A stretch of 36,019 nt of DNA from Anaerolineae bacterium (GTDB lineage: Bacteria > Chloroflexota > Anaerolineae > Aggregatilineales > Phototrophicaceae), in the NCBI GenBank assembly GCA_022842885.1, contig JALHOR010000051.1, positions 1 to 36,019 of the forward strand. The letters are read 5' to 3'. Shown here piece after piece: positions 15,600 to 24,604 of this stretch. A program made the position numbers and the translations under genes. Each line of letters opens with the position of its first letter. Position 1 is the stretch's first letter. The notes under the pieces are model-generated. The model was not told the origin of the DNA. It was given only the letters and a program-made list of their open reading frames with translations, and did not search any database.

Positions 15600-15624
15600 A
15601 ATGTCATAGGGGAGGCAATTGTTT

Positions 15625-16755
15625 TTATCGTGCTTCCAGCGATGTCCATGTTCTATCACGTACACCTGTATATGCCGAGAGTGGGCGCAAAATGCGTCCC
15701 CCGTCCAGATGTTCCATAGCATGTGCTGTCCAGCCAGCAACACGGGCGATAGCAAATGTCGGGGTAAACAAATCCGTTGGCAAGCCCACCCCATGCAGCA
15801 CTAACGCCGTATAATATTCAACGTTGGTCTGTAACTTGCGCCCCGGCTTATATTCTTCCAGCAAGCGCAATGCCACCTGTTCAACAGCGCGTGCCAGCGT
15901 GTATATGGGGTCATCTGCCGGGAAAAATTGCTGGGCAGCTTCGTTCAAAATATCAGCACGCGGGTCGCGCACTTTATACACACGATGCCCAAAGCCCATT
16001 AATACTTCTTTGTTCTCTAGTTTGTGCCGCAAATAGGCTTCCGCATTTTCCAGTTTGCCAATTTCAAAGACCATATCCAATGCCGGACCCGGTGCGCCAC
16101 CGTGCAAGGGTCCTTTCAACGCGCCAATGGCACCCACGATTGCCGAAATCATGTCAGAATGTGTCGAGATAATCACCCGCGCTGTAAAAGTTGAGGCATT
16201 AAAACCATGATCGCTGACTGTATTCAGATAAGTGTCCAATGCCCGCACTCGTGCCGCATCTGGATTTTCGCCCGTGAGCATATACAGATAATTCGCCGCG
16301 TGCGAGAGGGCAGTATCAGGTTCAATCGGGGATTGTCCGTTCAACAAGCGCCAATATGTCGCCACAATCGTCGGGAATGCAGCGACCAATGCTTGCGATG
16401 ATTCCGAAGCATCATCAGGATTGACCATCAAACTCAGCGTTCCCGCCGCAATTCGCAGCGCATCCATTGGATGTAATTTCTTCTCAGCACAGGCTTTCAG
16501 CACATCTAATGTCACTGCGGGCAAGTCGCGTTTTTGCGCTAATTCTGTCGAAAATGCCGCTAATTCAACTTGGGTAGGCAGGGAATCATGCCACAATAAA
16601 TACACCATTTCTTCAAAAGTCGCTCGTGGCGCAATAACCTCGGCAGGAAAACCCGCCAAAAACAATTCTCCGGCTAATCCGTCAATATCGCTCAAGCGCG
16701 TTTCGGCGGCAATCACCCCTTCTAAGCCGGGGCGCATAATCGCTTCCATAACCAT
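15625..16755 (-). CDS. gltA: Citrate synthase family enzyme
   Basis: 376 residues, the short type II-like length. It condenses acetyl-CoA (or propionyl-CoA) with oxaloacetate. Motifs are DHGFNASTF (182-190), LHGGAPG (217-223, His218), GFGHRVYK (254-261, His257), and FTPTFAIARVAGWTAHAMEH (330-349). At the position of the catalytic Asp in NVDFYSG-type enzymes the sequence is NVEYYTA, with Glu313 in place of Asp; similar NVE variants occur in some paralogous citrate synthases as far as I recall. AGGAG eight bases before the ATG fixes the start. It is divergent from the beta-lactamase-like gene and lies upstream of the GyrI-like gene, 97 bases away. Methylcitrate synthase activity cannot be ruled out. 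Confidence 0.8.
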   Translation of the reverse strand: MVMEAIMRPGLEGVIAAETRLSDIDGLAGELFLAGFPAEVIAPRATFEEMVYLLWHDSLPTQVELAAFSTELAQKRDLPAVTLDVLKACAEKKLHPMDALRIAAGTLSLMVNPDDASESSQALVAAFPTIVATYWRLLNGQSPIEPDTALSHAANYLYMLTGENPDAARVRALDTYLNTVSDHGFNASTFTARVIISTHSDMISAIVGAIGALKGPLHGGAPGPALDMVFEIGKLENAEAYLRHKLENKEVLMGFGHRVYKVRDPRADILNEAAQQFFPADDPIYTLARAVEQVALRLLEEYKPGRKLQTNVEYYTALVLHGVGLPTDLFTPTFAIARVAGWTAHAMEHLDGGRILRPLSAYTGVRDRTWTSLEAR

Positions 16756-16797
16756 CTCAGAAACTCCTGTTCATCGTGATGTCATTTTATATCGTTG

Positions 16798-16825
16798 AGT
16801 CTATGCTCAATTTTTATATTGTCAA
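16798..16825 (-). promoter_or_regulatory. Promoter of the citrate synthase gene
   Basis: Minus strand: a perfect TTGACA (16820-16825), 16 bases, then TAGACT (16798-16803). The leader would be about 35 bases, ending with the AGGAG site. Confidence 0.55.
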
Positions 16826-16826
16826 C

Positions 16827-16844
16827 ATTGATTAATAAATCAAT
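16827..16844. promoter_or_regulatory. Palindrome between the two divergent promoters
   Basis: ATTGATT-AATA-AATCAAT is a perfect 7-bp inverted repeat with a 4-base centre. It lies one base upstream of the citrate synthase -35 box and 21 bases upstream of the beta-lactamase-like -35 box, a suitable place for a shared regulator. AT-rich sequence makes chance palindromes likelier here. Confidence 0.45.
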
Positions 16845-16865
16845 ATGTTTACTAAGTTGATTCTT

Positions 16866-16893
16866 TTGCCTTTGGTGTGTTACCTTTTATATT
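16866..16893 (+). promoter_or_regulatory. Promoter of the beta-lactamase-family gene
   Basis: TTGCCT (16866-16871), 16 bases, TATATT (16888-16893). The start of transcription would be near 16900, followed by GGAG at 16911 and the ATG at 16924. Confidence 0.5.
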
Positions 16894-16923
16894 GCTTAAT
16901 TTCTCGCATTGGAGACAACTCTT

Positions 16924-18012
16924 ATGAAAGCGCGTTTAACGTTAATGTTGGTGATAGTATTTTTTTCTTTGTGGTCAACATCAGCACAAGAGGATATTGA
17001 AGCGGCATTAGAAGATTATTTAGCCAGCATCACCTCAGAACAGGGGGCAGCTATTTCGGCGCGTATCACCGTAGGCGAAGATACATGGGCAACTGCGGCA
17101 GGCTTGGTAGACATCGCTGAAGATACTGCTGCCACGCCGGAGGATTTGTTTCGTATTGGCAGCATCTCAAAGGTATTTATGGGCGTGGTCGTGCTGCAAT
17201 TGGTAGATGAAGGTGTTTTATCGCTTGACCAAACAGCGGCGGATTGGCTGCCGGGGGCAGTGCTTAATGATTTAGCAAATGCCGATTCTGCCACGATTGA
17301 ACAATTATTAGCGATGACCAGCGGCATTCCCGAATATCTAGCGGATGATTTTTTTGATGCGGTTCTTGACGATCCTTCGCGTACTTGGCAACCGGAAGAT
17401 GTACTCCAATTCGCTTATGGTCAAGAAGCATTGTTTGCACCCGGCGAAAGTTTTGAATACACCAATACCAATTATATTTTGCTGGAATTGATTGTTGAAA
17501 CTGCCACTGGGCAGCAGCTTCATGATGTTTTCCGGGAACGCATTTTTGAACCCCTAGAGATGCAAAATACCTATACCCAAGTGTTTGAAGACGGTGAGCC
17601 TTTTGTACACGGCTACGAAGATATTGATGGCGATGGCGCTGAAGATGATGTGACAGACATCAATGATGGTGCTGGTTTGGGCGATGGCGGATTAGTCTCC
17701 ACAACCGCAGACTTGACGCGCTTTTATCAGGGTTTGTTCATCAACGGCGAATTATTAAGTGATGAGATGTTGCAATTGATGATAGAGACCGGTGTTGAGG
17801 GTGGCAACGATTATGGGTTGGCATTGGAAGTCAGCGAAGATGATGATTTTGGCTTGTTGATTGGGCATACAGGCGGCGTGTTTGGGTTTACCAGTGCGGC
17901 GTTTTATGCCGAAGAGTACGATGCCATTGTCGTGATTTTCCTTGCTAACACTGGGTTAGATGAAACCCAAGTGCCAGCATTATTAGAAATTGCTGCCCAA
18001 GCCAGCGAATAA
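16924..18012 (+). CDS. Secreted serine beta-lactamase / D-alanyl-D-alanine carboxypeptidase family protein
   Basis: 362 residues, class C beta-lactamase-like fold. An N-terminal signal peptide (1-22, ending STSAQED) is followed by the catalytic Ser80-x-x-Lys83 (SISK), the Tyr179-Thr-Asn181 motif (YTNTNY), and HTG (315-317) in place of the KTG triad. All three active-site elements are intact, so it should be an active exported hydrolase: a DD-peptidase, esterase or peptidase rather than a resistance enzyme, to judge by this broad family. An acidic insert DIDGDGAEDDVTDINDG (about 233-249) resembles a calcium-binding loop. GGAGA nine bases before the ATG at 16924 beats the in-frame TTG at 16909. 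Confidence 0.85.
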   Translation: MKARLTLMLVIVFFSLWSTSAQEDIEAALEDYLASITSEQGAAISARITVGEDTWATAAGLVDIAEDTAATPEDLFRIGSISKVFMGVVVLQLVDEGVLSLDQTAADWLPGAVLNDLANADSATIEQLLAMTSGIPEYLADDFFDAVLDDPSRTWQPEDVLQFAYGQEALFAPGESFEYTNTNYILLELIVETATGQQLHDVFRERIFEPLEMQNTYTQVFEDGEPFVHGYEDIDGDGAEDDVTDINDGAGLGDGGLVSTTADLTRFYQGLFINGELLSDEMLQLMIETGVEGGNDYGLALEVSEDDDFGLLIGHTGGVFGFTSAAFYAEEYDAIVVIFLANTGLDETQVPALLEIAAQASE

Positions 18013-18018
18013 CGGGTT

Positions 18019-20499
18019 TTAAAGCACATCCACTGGGTCAATATCCAAATGCCAGCCCGGTTGCAATTTGAAATCAGCAAAAACCGCCATGGGATTCGTG
18101 CCGCGTAGCAGCACATGCCAGCGGTAATGGCGGTCAATTTTGCTGAAGAAACAGGGCGCAGGTCCAATTAAGGTTGTATCAGTAAGCTGTTGGTCAATCA
18201 GCAATTGGCGCAGGCGCTTGGCGGATTCTTCGGCGGCAGTTTGTGCCATTGTGGGACTTGTGGATTGGATGATGAGGCGGGCTAACCGCCGAAACGGTGG
18301 ATAGCCTAAATCACGTCGGGTTACAATTTCACGGGCATAAAAGCCAGCGTAATCATGTTGCGCGGCGGCAACAATACTGGGGTGTTGCGGTTGATACGTC
18401 TGTAAAATTACCTGCCCACCCAAAATGCCGCGTCCGGCACGTCCAGCGACCTGCGTCAATAACTGAAAAATACGCTCATTCGCCCGAAAATCCGGCAGCG
18501 CCAAACCGGGGTCGGCACTAATTACGCCGACTAATGTCACCAATGGCAAATCCAGCCCTTTGGCTATCATCTGCGTGCCGATAAGAATATTGGCTTCATG
18601 CGCCAAAAATCGCCCCAATATCGCCTCATGATGTTCGGGTTTATCAGCAGTATCGGCATCCCACCGTATAGACGGCACACCGGGAAAGGCTTTTTGCAAT
18701 TCATCTTCGATTTGTTGCGTGCCCGCGCCAAAATATTTGATGCGTGTAGACTGGCATTCTGGGCAAGTATTGGGCGCAGGTTGCATATTGCCACAATGAT
18801 GGCAGCGCAACTGCTCGCCATGCCGATGATAGGTCATGGGCATATCGCAGCGCGAACAGGCGGCTACATAGCCACAATCGCGGCAAAAAACATACGTCGC
18901 TTGCCCGCGCCGATTCAAAAATAACATAGCTTGTTCGCCGCGTTCAATGACACCGGCTAATGCCGCATATAACGCCCGGCTAAACATGCCGCGATTCCCT
19001 GTTTTCAGTTCTTCGCGCATATCTACAATTTGAACGGGCGGCAGTTCAATCATCAGAGCATCATCGCTGGCGGGTTGATAGCGCGTGGGGGTGCCAAGAC
19101 GTTGTGCTTGTGATTGAATACGGGTGCGATGCCCCATGATGCGTTCCGGCAAATGTAAATACTGCAAATCGCCGCGCTGCGCCCGATAATAGGTCTCCAT
19201 ATCGGGTGTTGCACTGCCTAAAATCAAAACAGCCTTATTCTGATGAGTCATTTCTTCGGCAACTGACCGCGCATGATAATAGGGCGGATTAAAGGGTGGC
19301 GCATGTTTATAGCTGTGGTCATGTTCTTCATCCAGAATGATAACGCCCACATCGGGCAGCGGCGTGAACAATGCCGAGCGTGTGCCGACAATCACCTTGA
19401 TTTCCCCTAGCCGCGCCCGTCGCCACGTATCATAGCGTTCCCCATGACTGAGGCTACCATGCACGACTGCCACTTGCCCCGGAAAACGCTCGGCAACGCG
19501 CCGAATTGTCTGTGGTGTGAGGGCAATTTCTGGCACCAGAAAAATCGCCTGCCTGCCCTGTGATATGGCTGCTGCGATGGCGTGTAGATAAATCTCGGTT
19601 TTGCCGCTGCCCGTCACGCCATGCAATAAAAATTTTCGTCCGTTATTTGGTTTATTTTCAGTGATTGCCTGCTGAATCGTTTGCCAAATGTGCTGTTGGT
19701 CAGGCATAAGTTTCAGGGGTTGCGATGGCACAAAATCACGGTCTGCCAACGAATCGCGCCACAGCGGGCGTTCCCCAAGCGCAACATAACCAGCGTCTGC
19801 CAATTTTTGAACATCTACGACGGTTGCTTTGGTCGCTGCGGTTAGCTCCGGCATATCCACCGGATAGGGTCTTTCGGCAAGATATGCCAAAATCCGCTGA
19901 ATTTTGCTGCCTTTGAGTGCCACAGTTGGCATAGCTAAAATTTGAACCGTTTTCACGGTTTTAAGTTTCACCGTAGGCGGTGTTAGAACCGGGTCACTTT
20001 GGATAATCCCGGCACGAATCAATTTATCTAGTGTCTTTTTGAGGTCTTTTGTTTTGAGGACAGCCGCGAGTTGTTTTTCCAGTAGTGCGCCGTTGGTTTG
20101 CAAACTATCCAGAATATCGTTTTCTAGCGCATTATGTGGCACATAATCGGTAGCTTGTAAGTGCAAAAGGCGCGTATTTTTCCCGGTGAAACCCGGCGGC
20201 AGCATCAACCATAAACACATGCCCGGTGGCGCAAGATAAACACGACTCATCCACAGCCCCAATTGGATATGCTGGGGTGTCATCACTGGCAGGGTATCAA
20301 GCAGTTCTAAAATGGGTTTGGTCACAAAATCGGGCGCGTCTTTTTCATAAATAGATAGCACTATGCCGGGCTGCATGGCTGTTCCAAAGCCAACCCTCAC
20401 CAGATGACCGGGAACCAATATCGGCACAAATTCAGGGGGAATGTGATAGGTAAAGGTATGGTAGACGGCAACATTCACCGCAACATCGGCAAAATGCAT
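18019..20499 (-). CDS. priA: Primosomal replication-restart helicase
   Basis: 826 residues. PriA recognises stalled forks and reloads the replicative helicase. The N-terminal 3'-DNA-binding part (1-105) is followed by a winged-helix region, then Walker A GVTGSGKT (294-301), DEEH box (390-393), and helicase motifs such as GTRSALF (372-378), LILGSATP and GTQMIAKGLD. Eight zinc-binding cysteines in paired motifs (CRDCGYVAACSRC, then CHHCG and CPEC) sit between the helicase lobes. The C-terminal domain follows the GRAGRG motif. The start at 20499 has no clear Shine-Dalgarno. The gene is convergent with the beta-lactamase-like gene, six bases apart, with no terminator between. Confidence 0.95.
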   Translation of the reverse strand: MHFADVAVNVAVYHTFTYHIPPEFVPILVPGHLVRVGFGTAMQPGIVLSIYEKDAPDFVTKPILELLDTLPVMTPQHIQLGLWMSRVYLAPPGMCLWLMLPPGFTGKNTRLLHLQATDYVPHNALENDILDSLQTNGALLEKQLAAVLKTKDLKKTLDKLIRAGIIQSDPVLTPPTVKLKTVKTVQILAMPTVALKGSKIQRILAYLAERPYPVDMPELTAATKATVVDVQKLADAGYVALGERPLWRDSLADRDFVPSQPLKLMPDQQHIWQTIQQAITENKPNNGRKFLLHGVTGSGKTEIYLHAIAAAISQGRQAIFLVPEIALTPQTIRRVAERFPGQVAVVHGSLSHGERYDTWRRARLGEIKVIVGTRSALFTPLPDVGVIILDEEHDHSYKHAPPFNPPYYHARSVAEEMTHQNKAVLILGSATPDMETYYRAQRGDLQYLHLPERIMGHRTRIQSQAQRLGTPTRYQPASDDALMIELPPVQIVDMREELKTGNRGMFSRALYAALAGVIERGEQAMLFLNRRGQATYVFCRDCGYVAACSRCDMPMTYHRHGEQLRCHHCGNMQPAPNTCPECQSTRIKYFGAGTQQIEDELQKAFPGVPSIRWDADTADKPEHHEAILGRFLAHEANILIGTQMIAKGLDLPLVTLVGVISADPGLALPDFRANERIFQLLTQVAGRAGRGILGGQVILQTYQPQHPSIVAAAQHDYAGFYAREIVTRRDLGYPPFRRLARLIIQSTSPTMAQTAAEESAKRLRQLLIDQQLTDTTLIGPAPCFFSKIDRHYRWHVLLRGTNPMAVFADFKLQPGWHLDIDPVDVL

Positions 20500-20540
20500 G
20501 ATGTAGGAGTCTCAAAAAAAGATGAACGGGATGTTTTATA

Positions 20541-20546
20541 ATTATA
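20541..20546 (-). promoter_or_regulatory. Possible -10 box of the priA promoter
   Basis: A perfect TATAAT on the minus strand about 42 bases before the priA ATG, within an AT-rich patch. No good -35 hexamer could be placed at 16-18 bases, so this is a weak call. Confidence 0.35.
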
Positions 20547-20598
20547 CTATAGTTCAAAAATTGCAGCCGGGATTAGCACCCCTAGATGGCGAAAAAGG

Positions 20599-22056
20599 TT
20601 ATTGCCCGCCCATCTTCAGCACTTTCCCAACAGTCCGAATCATAATGTTTAAATCCAGCAGCAGTGACCGATGCCGAATATAATACAAATCGTATTGCAA
20701 TTTGATGCGGGCATCATCATCGGTTTCGCCATATTTATACCGTACTTGCGCCCACCCGGTAACACCGGGACGAATCGTATGGCGGGTACGATAAAATGGA
20801 ATTTTCTCTTGTAAGCGGCGTACATGCTCCGGGCGTTCTGGGCGAGGTCCTATCAGGCTCATTTCGCCGCGTAAAATGTTGATAAGCTGTGGCGCTTCGT
20901 CCAAGCGTGTTTTCCGCATGAAACGCCCAATGCGTGTGACCCGTGCATCATTTTTGGTAGCGAAAATCGCCCCAGTTATTTTTTCGGCATTGGGAATCAT
21001 CGTGCGAAATTTGATAATTCTAAACAATCGTCCATTTAACCCGACTCGTTCTTGGGTGTAAAAAATACTCCCCGGTGAATCGATGTAAATTGCGACGGCT
21101 AACACGGGTAGCATCATTGCCAGAACCAATAACCCACAGGATGCCAATATAACGTCCCCCAACCGTTTTAGAATCGGATACGGATTCAAAACGGAGATAC
21201 CGCCTATAGGCAGCACTACCGCCCAATTATTGCCCACATGCTCGACTGGGACACGTTCCGTTACGCGCTCATACAAGATAGGCATGGGTGTAATGGCAAC
21301 ACCGCGTTCATAAGCATCCATCACCGCTTGGAAAATATCGCCCGGCAATTCACGGGTGGAGGATAACACCAGTTCGGTAATGCCATTGCGGATTACAATA
21401 TTGAGCAAATCTTTCCCGCTGCCCACAATCGGTATTTCTTTGACGACCTGCCCGATTTTTTCCTCATCACCAATGATACCCACCACTTGATAGGAACTAC
21501 TGGCTTCAATTTTTAATGTTTCAATAATCGTCTCGGCTGCCCAATCCATACCAATAATCAAGACGCGGCGTGGCGTACTTGCCCAACCAATCAACGCTGG
21601 ATTCAACAAGCGCCACACGGCAATCAGCAAAAATGAGATGATTCCATAGTAGATAATAAAGAGACGCGGCAATGCATCGCGTTCTGAGACGAAAAATACG
21701 ATTAAGTACACCACCAGCATTTGAAGGGTAATGCCAATCAATTTTTGCAGCGATTCAAGCCGATTGGCAGCAACCACCAATTCGTAAAAATCATTGGCAC
21801 TGGCAAGCAAAAACCATAAGATGGTTAGCCCAAAAAACCACGCAGTTTGCGGAATGATAAATTCTAATGTAAACGCTTCGTTGGCAACCTGCGCCCAAAT
21901 TCGCAATGCGGCAAAAACAGCAATCACAATTGCCAAAGTATCGCCGGTCATCAAGAGCAAGCGCCGTTCCGAAATACGCAATTGCAAGCGCCGCTGCGCC
22001 GGTACGGGTGAAAAAATCATCGTCGAAACAGGACGGGATAAGTGAACATCTGGCAT
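20599..22056 (-). CDS. Polyprenyl-phosphate sugar-1-phosphate transferase (WcaJ/WbaP-type)
   Basis: 485 residues. It starts exopolysaccharide repeat-unit assembly by moving a hexose-1-phosphate from its UDP-sugar onto undecaprenyl phosphate. Four to five N-terminal membrane helices (about 30-160) precede a Rossmann-like 'CoA-binding-like' domain ([14 protein letters not shown] and VVGIIGDE). The catalytic bacterial sugar transferase domain begins at [14 protein letters not shown] and contains [50 protein letters not shown] and [10 protein letters not shown]. The full-length architecture is normal. It lies downstream of a GT-C-like membrane protein, separated by 80 bases. The sugar cannot be told from sequence alone. 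Confidence 0.9.
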   Translation of the reverse strand: MPDVHLSRPVSTMIFSPVPAQRRLQLRISERRLLLMTGDTLAIVIAVFAALRIWAQVANEAFTLEFIIPQTAWFFGLTILWFLLASANDFYELVVAANRLESLQKLIGITLQMLVVYLIVFFVSERDALPRLFIIYYGIISFLLIAVWRLLNPALIGWASTPRRVLIIGMDWAAETIIETLKIEASSSYQVVGIIGDEEKIGQVVKEIPIVGSGKDLLNIVIRNGITELVLSSTRELPGDIFQAVMDAYERGVAITPMPILYERVTERVPVEHVGNNWAVVLPIGGISVLNPYPILKRLGDVILASCGLLVLAMMLPVLAVAIYIDSPGSIFYTQERVGLNGRLFRIIKFRTMIPNAEKITGAIFATKNDARVTRIGRFMRKTRLDEAPQLINILRGEMSLIGPRPERPEHVRRLQEKIPFYRTRHTIRPGVTGWAQVRYKYGETDDDARIKLQYDLYYIRHRSLLLDLNIMIRTVGKVLKMGGQ

Positions 22057-22136
22057 ACGCAGGAGCGCCTTTTAATCATGAGCCACACTGATTCTACTGT
22101 AAGCCAGATTTAGCGATTGCAGCATAAATATCTTGT

Positions 22137-23774
22137 TTAAGAATTGACAGGCAACCTGTAAATGCTAACGCGCCCGAATGTAATCACCCATTCTAACGCT
22201 TCCAAACAAGCCCCACCCCCATAATACTTCTCCCGATGCCCCCATAACACATACCGCACTTGATAATCGGCATTGCGTAATAACCCCATACATAAGGGAT
22301 GCTCAGGATCCGTTAGTTGATACCATTGGCGGGTATCAGCGCGGCGTTGGGCAGCTTGTAATGTTTCTTCAGGATGCCCGTAAACAACTCGGGTTTCTGC
22401 CCAATAGGGTAGCCATGCGCTTACATCATCGGGCGCTGCTAATACGACATCATCTTGGGCAGTACGGGTATTGAGCCATTTGAAGGCTTGCAGATAATCT
22501 GCTTCCAGAACCATACCACTGGAGTCTTGATTGGTGACTAACAACGGGGCAATGGGGACAAACAGTGTAAATAGATGGGTCAATGCCATGATGGGTACGG
22601 CGAGCGTATATGCCCAACGGCGCGTGCCGCGGCGCAGGCGTTCCAGCCAAACATCTTCCATTGCCCGCGCTGCAAAATAGGCGATGGGTAACATAAATCC
22701 CGCTAAGGCTTCACTGCGAACATCCAAGGGTAGATATGCCCAAATCAGCATAGCGACCAACCACAGCAGCATAAAACGATCGCCATCCCGTTCTAAGCGG
22801 CGGGCTGCCCGCACAATACCCGGCAGCGCAATCATTAATGGCAAGCCAATACCGATAACGAACATGACGGGGTTGGGCGTGAGCGTAGCTTTTTGCTGTA
22901 CCCACTCCACCACCGCCGGATTGATACGTAAAGTTAGCAGATAATAGGCGGCAACTGGTGCGGTTGGAACAAGTAACCATAAACCCCAACGCAATTCGCG
23001 TTCCGTGAAGCGACGACTGCCATACCAATGCAGCAGCACACTCGCAGCGACGGCTGTACCAAAAGGCAGCAGCGCCTCTGGATACAGAAAAATCAAAGCG
23101 AGACTCAGCAGCACCACTAAAGCACCAGTATTCTGGACGCTGGGGCTATCTTCCACACCGGGGCGAAATGCAATAATAAACACTGCTGCCAACAATGCCA
23201 AACAAGCAATCGTCAGCGGATAATGCACATTCACCAACATGCCAAAAAATGGATACATTTGGGCAAGCGTCATATCGGGCGTTAAAATTTCACCGGTTGC
23301 TAGGGTGACTAACCAACCGAAACCCGCCCCGACTGTGGCAACCACAAAAAATATGCGTCGCGTGCGTACCCGAACCCAAATGCTGGCAGCTAATTGATAC
23401 AAGGCAATATACATGAATAATGCCGCACTTAAACGGGCGACATGAAACACAATGATGGTAGATAAAATTGTAAAGCGCGATAGCTGCCCTAGTAACACAT
23501 AGATGGGTTGGAGAAAGGCACTAGCATGGGGTTCAGGTGTGTATTGAAAATGCGTAAGCCAATTGCCCAAACTGCCTTGTTCCATACGAACCAGATATGC
23601 CACATGGGTATGGTATTGATGCAGCGTCCCCATAAAAAGCCAATCGCTTGTGGGGCTGTTCCGCACAGCTATCGCCATAAATGGCAAAAATGCGGTTAAG
23701 ATTAGTGTGAGGCTGACGAGAAACAGCCAGCGCCATTCAGTACGGGCGATATGCCCAGTATACATTGCCTGCAT
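22137..23774 (-). CDS. Polytopic GT-C-like membrane protein
   Basis: 545 residues from the ATG at 23774, with AAGG about nine bases upstream. A longer form from a GTG at 23807 is possible but has no ribosome site. About eleven hydrophobic segments run from residue 12 to 430, followed by a soluble tail of about 110 residues containing LNTRTAQDDVVLAAPDDVSA, of the kind often found at the C-terminus of exported GT-C proteins. The first loop contains SPTSDWLFMGTLHQYHTHVA, which may be the counterpart of the acidic catalytic loop, but this is weaker than in known GT-C families. I infer a polysaccharide or protein glycosylation role, supported by the downstream sugar-phosphate transferase; family not identified. 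Confidence 0.6.
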   Translation of the reverse strand: MQAMYTGHIARTEWRWLFLVSLTLILTAFLPFMAIAVRNSPTSDWLFMGTLHQYHTHVAYLVRMEQGSLGNWLTHFQYTPEPHASAFLQPIYVLLGQLSRFTILSTIIVFHVARLSAALFMYIALYQLAASIWVRVRTRRIFFVVATVGAGFGWLVTLATGEILTPDMTLAQMYPFFGMLVNVHYPLTIACLALLAAVFIIAFRPGVEDSPSVQNTGALVVLLSLALIFLYPEALLPFGTAVAASVLLHWYGSRRFTERELRWGLWLLVPTAPVAAYYLLTLRINPAVVEWVQQKATLTPNPVMFVIGIGLPLMIALPGIVRAARRLERDGDRFMLLWLVAMLIWAYLPLDVRSEALAGFMLPIAYFAARAMEDVWLERLRRGTRRWAYTLAVPIMALTHLFTLFVPIAPLLVTNQDSSGMVLEADYLQAFKWLNTRTAQDDVVLAAPDDVSAWLPYWAETRVVYGHPEETLQAAQRRADTRQWYQLTDPEHPLCMGLLRNADYQVRYVLWGHREKYYGGGACLEALEWVITFGRVSIYRLPVNS

Positions 23775-23875
23775 GATACGTAACCTTAAGTTGGGCATTC
23801 GTGGCACAATGCACTACAATTAAGTAAAACTCATTGTACAGGCGATTCGCTGCCCGTGCCAGCAGGATAAATCTT

Positions 23876-24586
23876 ATGACCTATCAGGGTGATACTCTTT
23901 ACCAATTGCAGCAAATAGATTTGACGCTCTCGCAACAGCAAAAACGCTTGCAAGAAATTCGTCATCTATTGGAAAATAATGAAGCTGTCCAAACTGCCCA
24001 AGCCGCTTTGACAGCCGCCCAAGCTGACTTGAAACCCCGTCAAACGCTCGTGCGTGATTTAGAGTTGCAAAGCCAAGCCGCCAAAGAAAAACAGGCTGCC
24101 GCCGAAACCCGCCTTTATAGTGGGCAAGTCAAAAATCCGCGTGAACTCCAAGATATGCAGAACGAAATTGAATCGCTCAAGCGCCGCCTAGCCGATTTGG
24201 ATGAAAAATTGTTAGAAGGCATGGCAGCGGTTGAAGAGAAACAAACGGTACTGGCAACTGCCCAAGCTACTTTTGATGCTGTGGCACGGCAAGTAGAAGA
24301 AAAATATCGGGATTTAGTCGAAGAACGGGTGATGATAGAAGCCCGTATCACCCGCCTGCAAACTGACCGGAGTACCTTGGGTGCCAATCTTACATCAGAG
24401 AGTTTGCGTTTGTACGATACGCTCAAACCACAAAAAGCCAATCGCCCAATTTCACTTTTTACGGAAAATACCTGCTCGGTGTGTGGCATAGAGCAAACGG
24501 CATTGTTGGCGAAAGAAATTCGGCGGCGCGAAACCCTGATAAAATGTCGTAACTGCGGACGTATTTTGGTCTATATGCCCAAATAA
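23876..24586 (+). CDS. Coiled-coil protein with C-terminal C4 zinc ribbon
   Basis: 236 residues of the CT398/zf-RING_7 family. Two long charged helices (about 5-170) form an antiparallel coiled coil rich in Gln, Ala and Glu, followed by a zinc ribbon C200-x2-C203 ... C224-x2-C227 (CSVCG and CRNCG). Relatives are described as possible nucleic-acid-binding or secretion/flagellum-associated proteins, but the role is unsettled. The ATG at 23876 has AGGA about nine bases upstream, whereas the in-frame TTG at 23834 does not. It is divergent from the GT-C-like gene and is followed after 18 bases by a beta-propeller gene. Confidence 0.8.
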   Translation: MTYQGDTLYQLQQIDLTLSQQQKRLQEIRHLLENNEAVQTAQAALTAAQADLKPRQTLVRDLELQSQAAKEKQAAAETRLYSGQVKNPRELQDMQNEIESLKRRLADLDEKLLEGMAAVEEKQTVLATAQATFDAVARQVEEKYRDLVEERVMIEARITRLQTDRSTLGANLTSESLRLYDTLKPQKANRPISLFTENTCSVCGIEQTALLAKEIRRRETLIKCRNCGRILVYMPK

Positions 24587-24604
24587 GATGAGCAACGCAA
24601 GGGT

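Noticed and set aside
15542..15600. Intrinsic terminator of the citrate synthase gene
   Set aside because: The stem is strong but is followed on the minus strand by the GyrI-like start region, not by a T-run, so it is treated as a leader hairpin.
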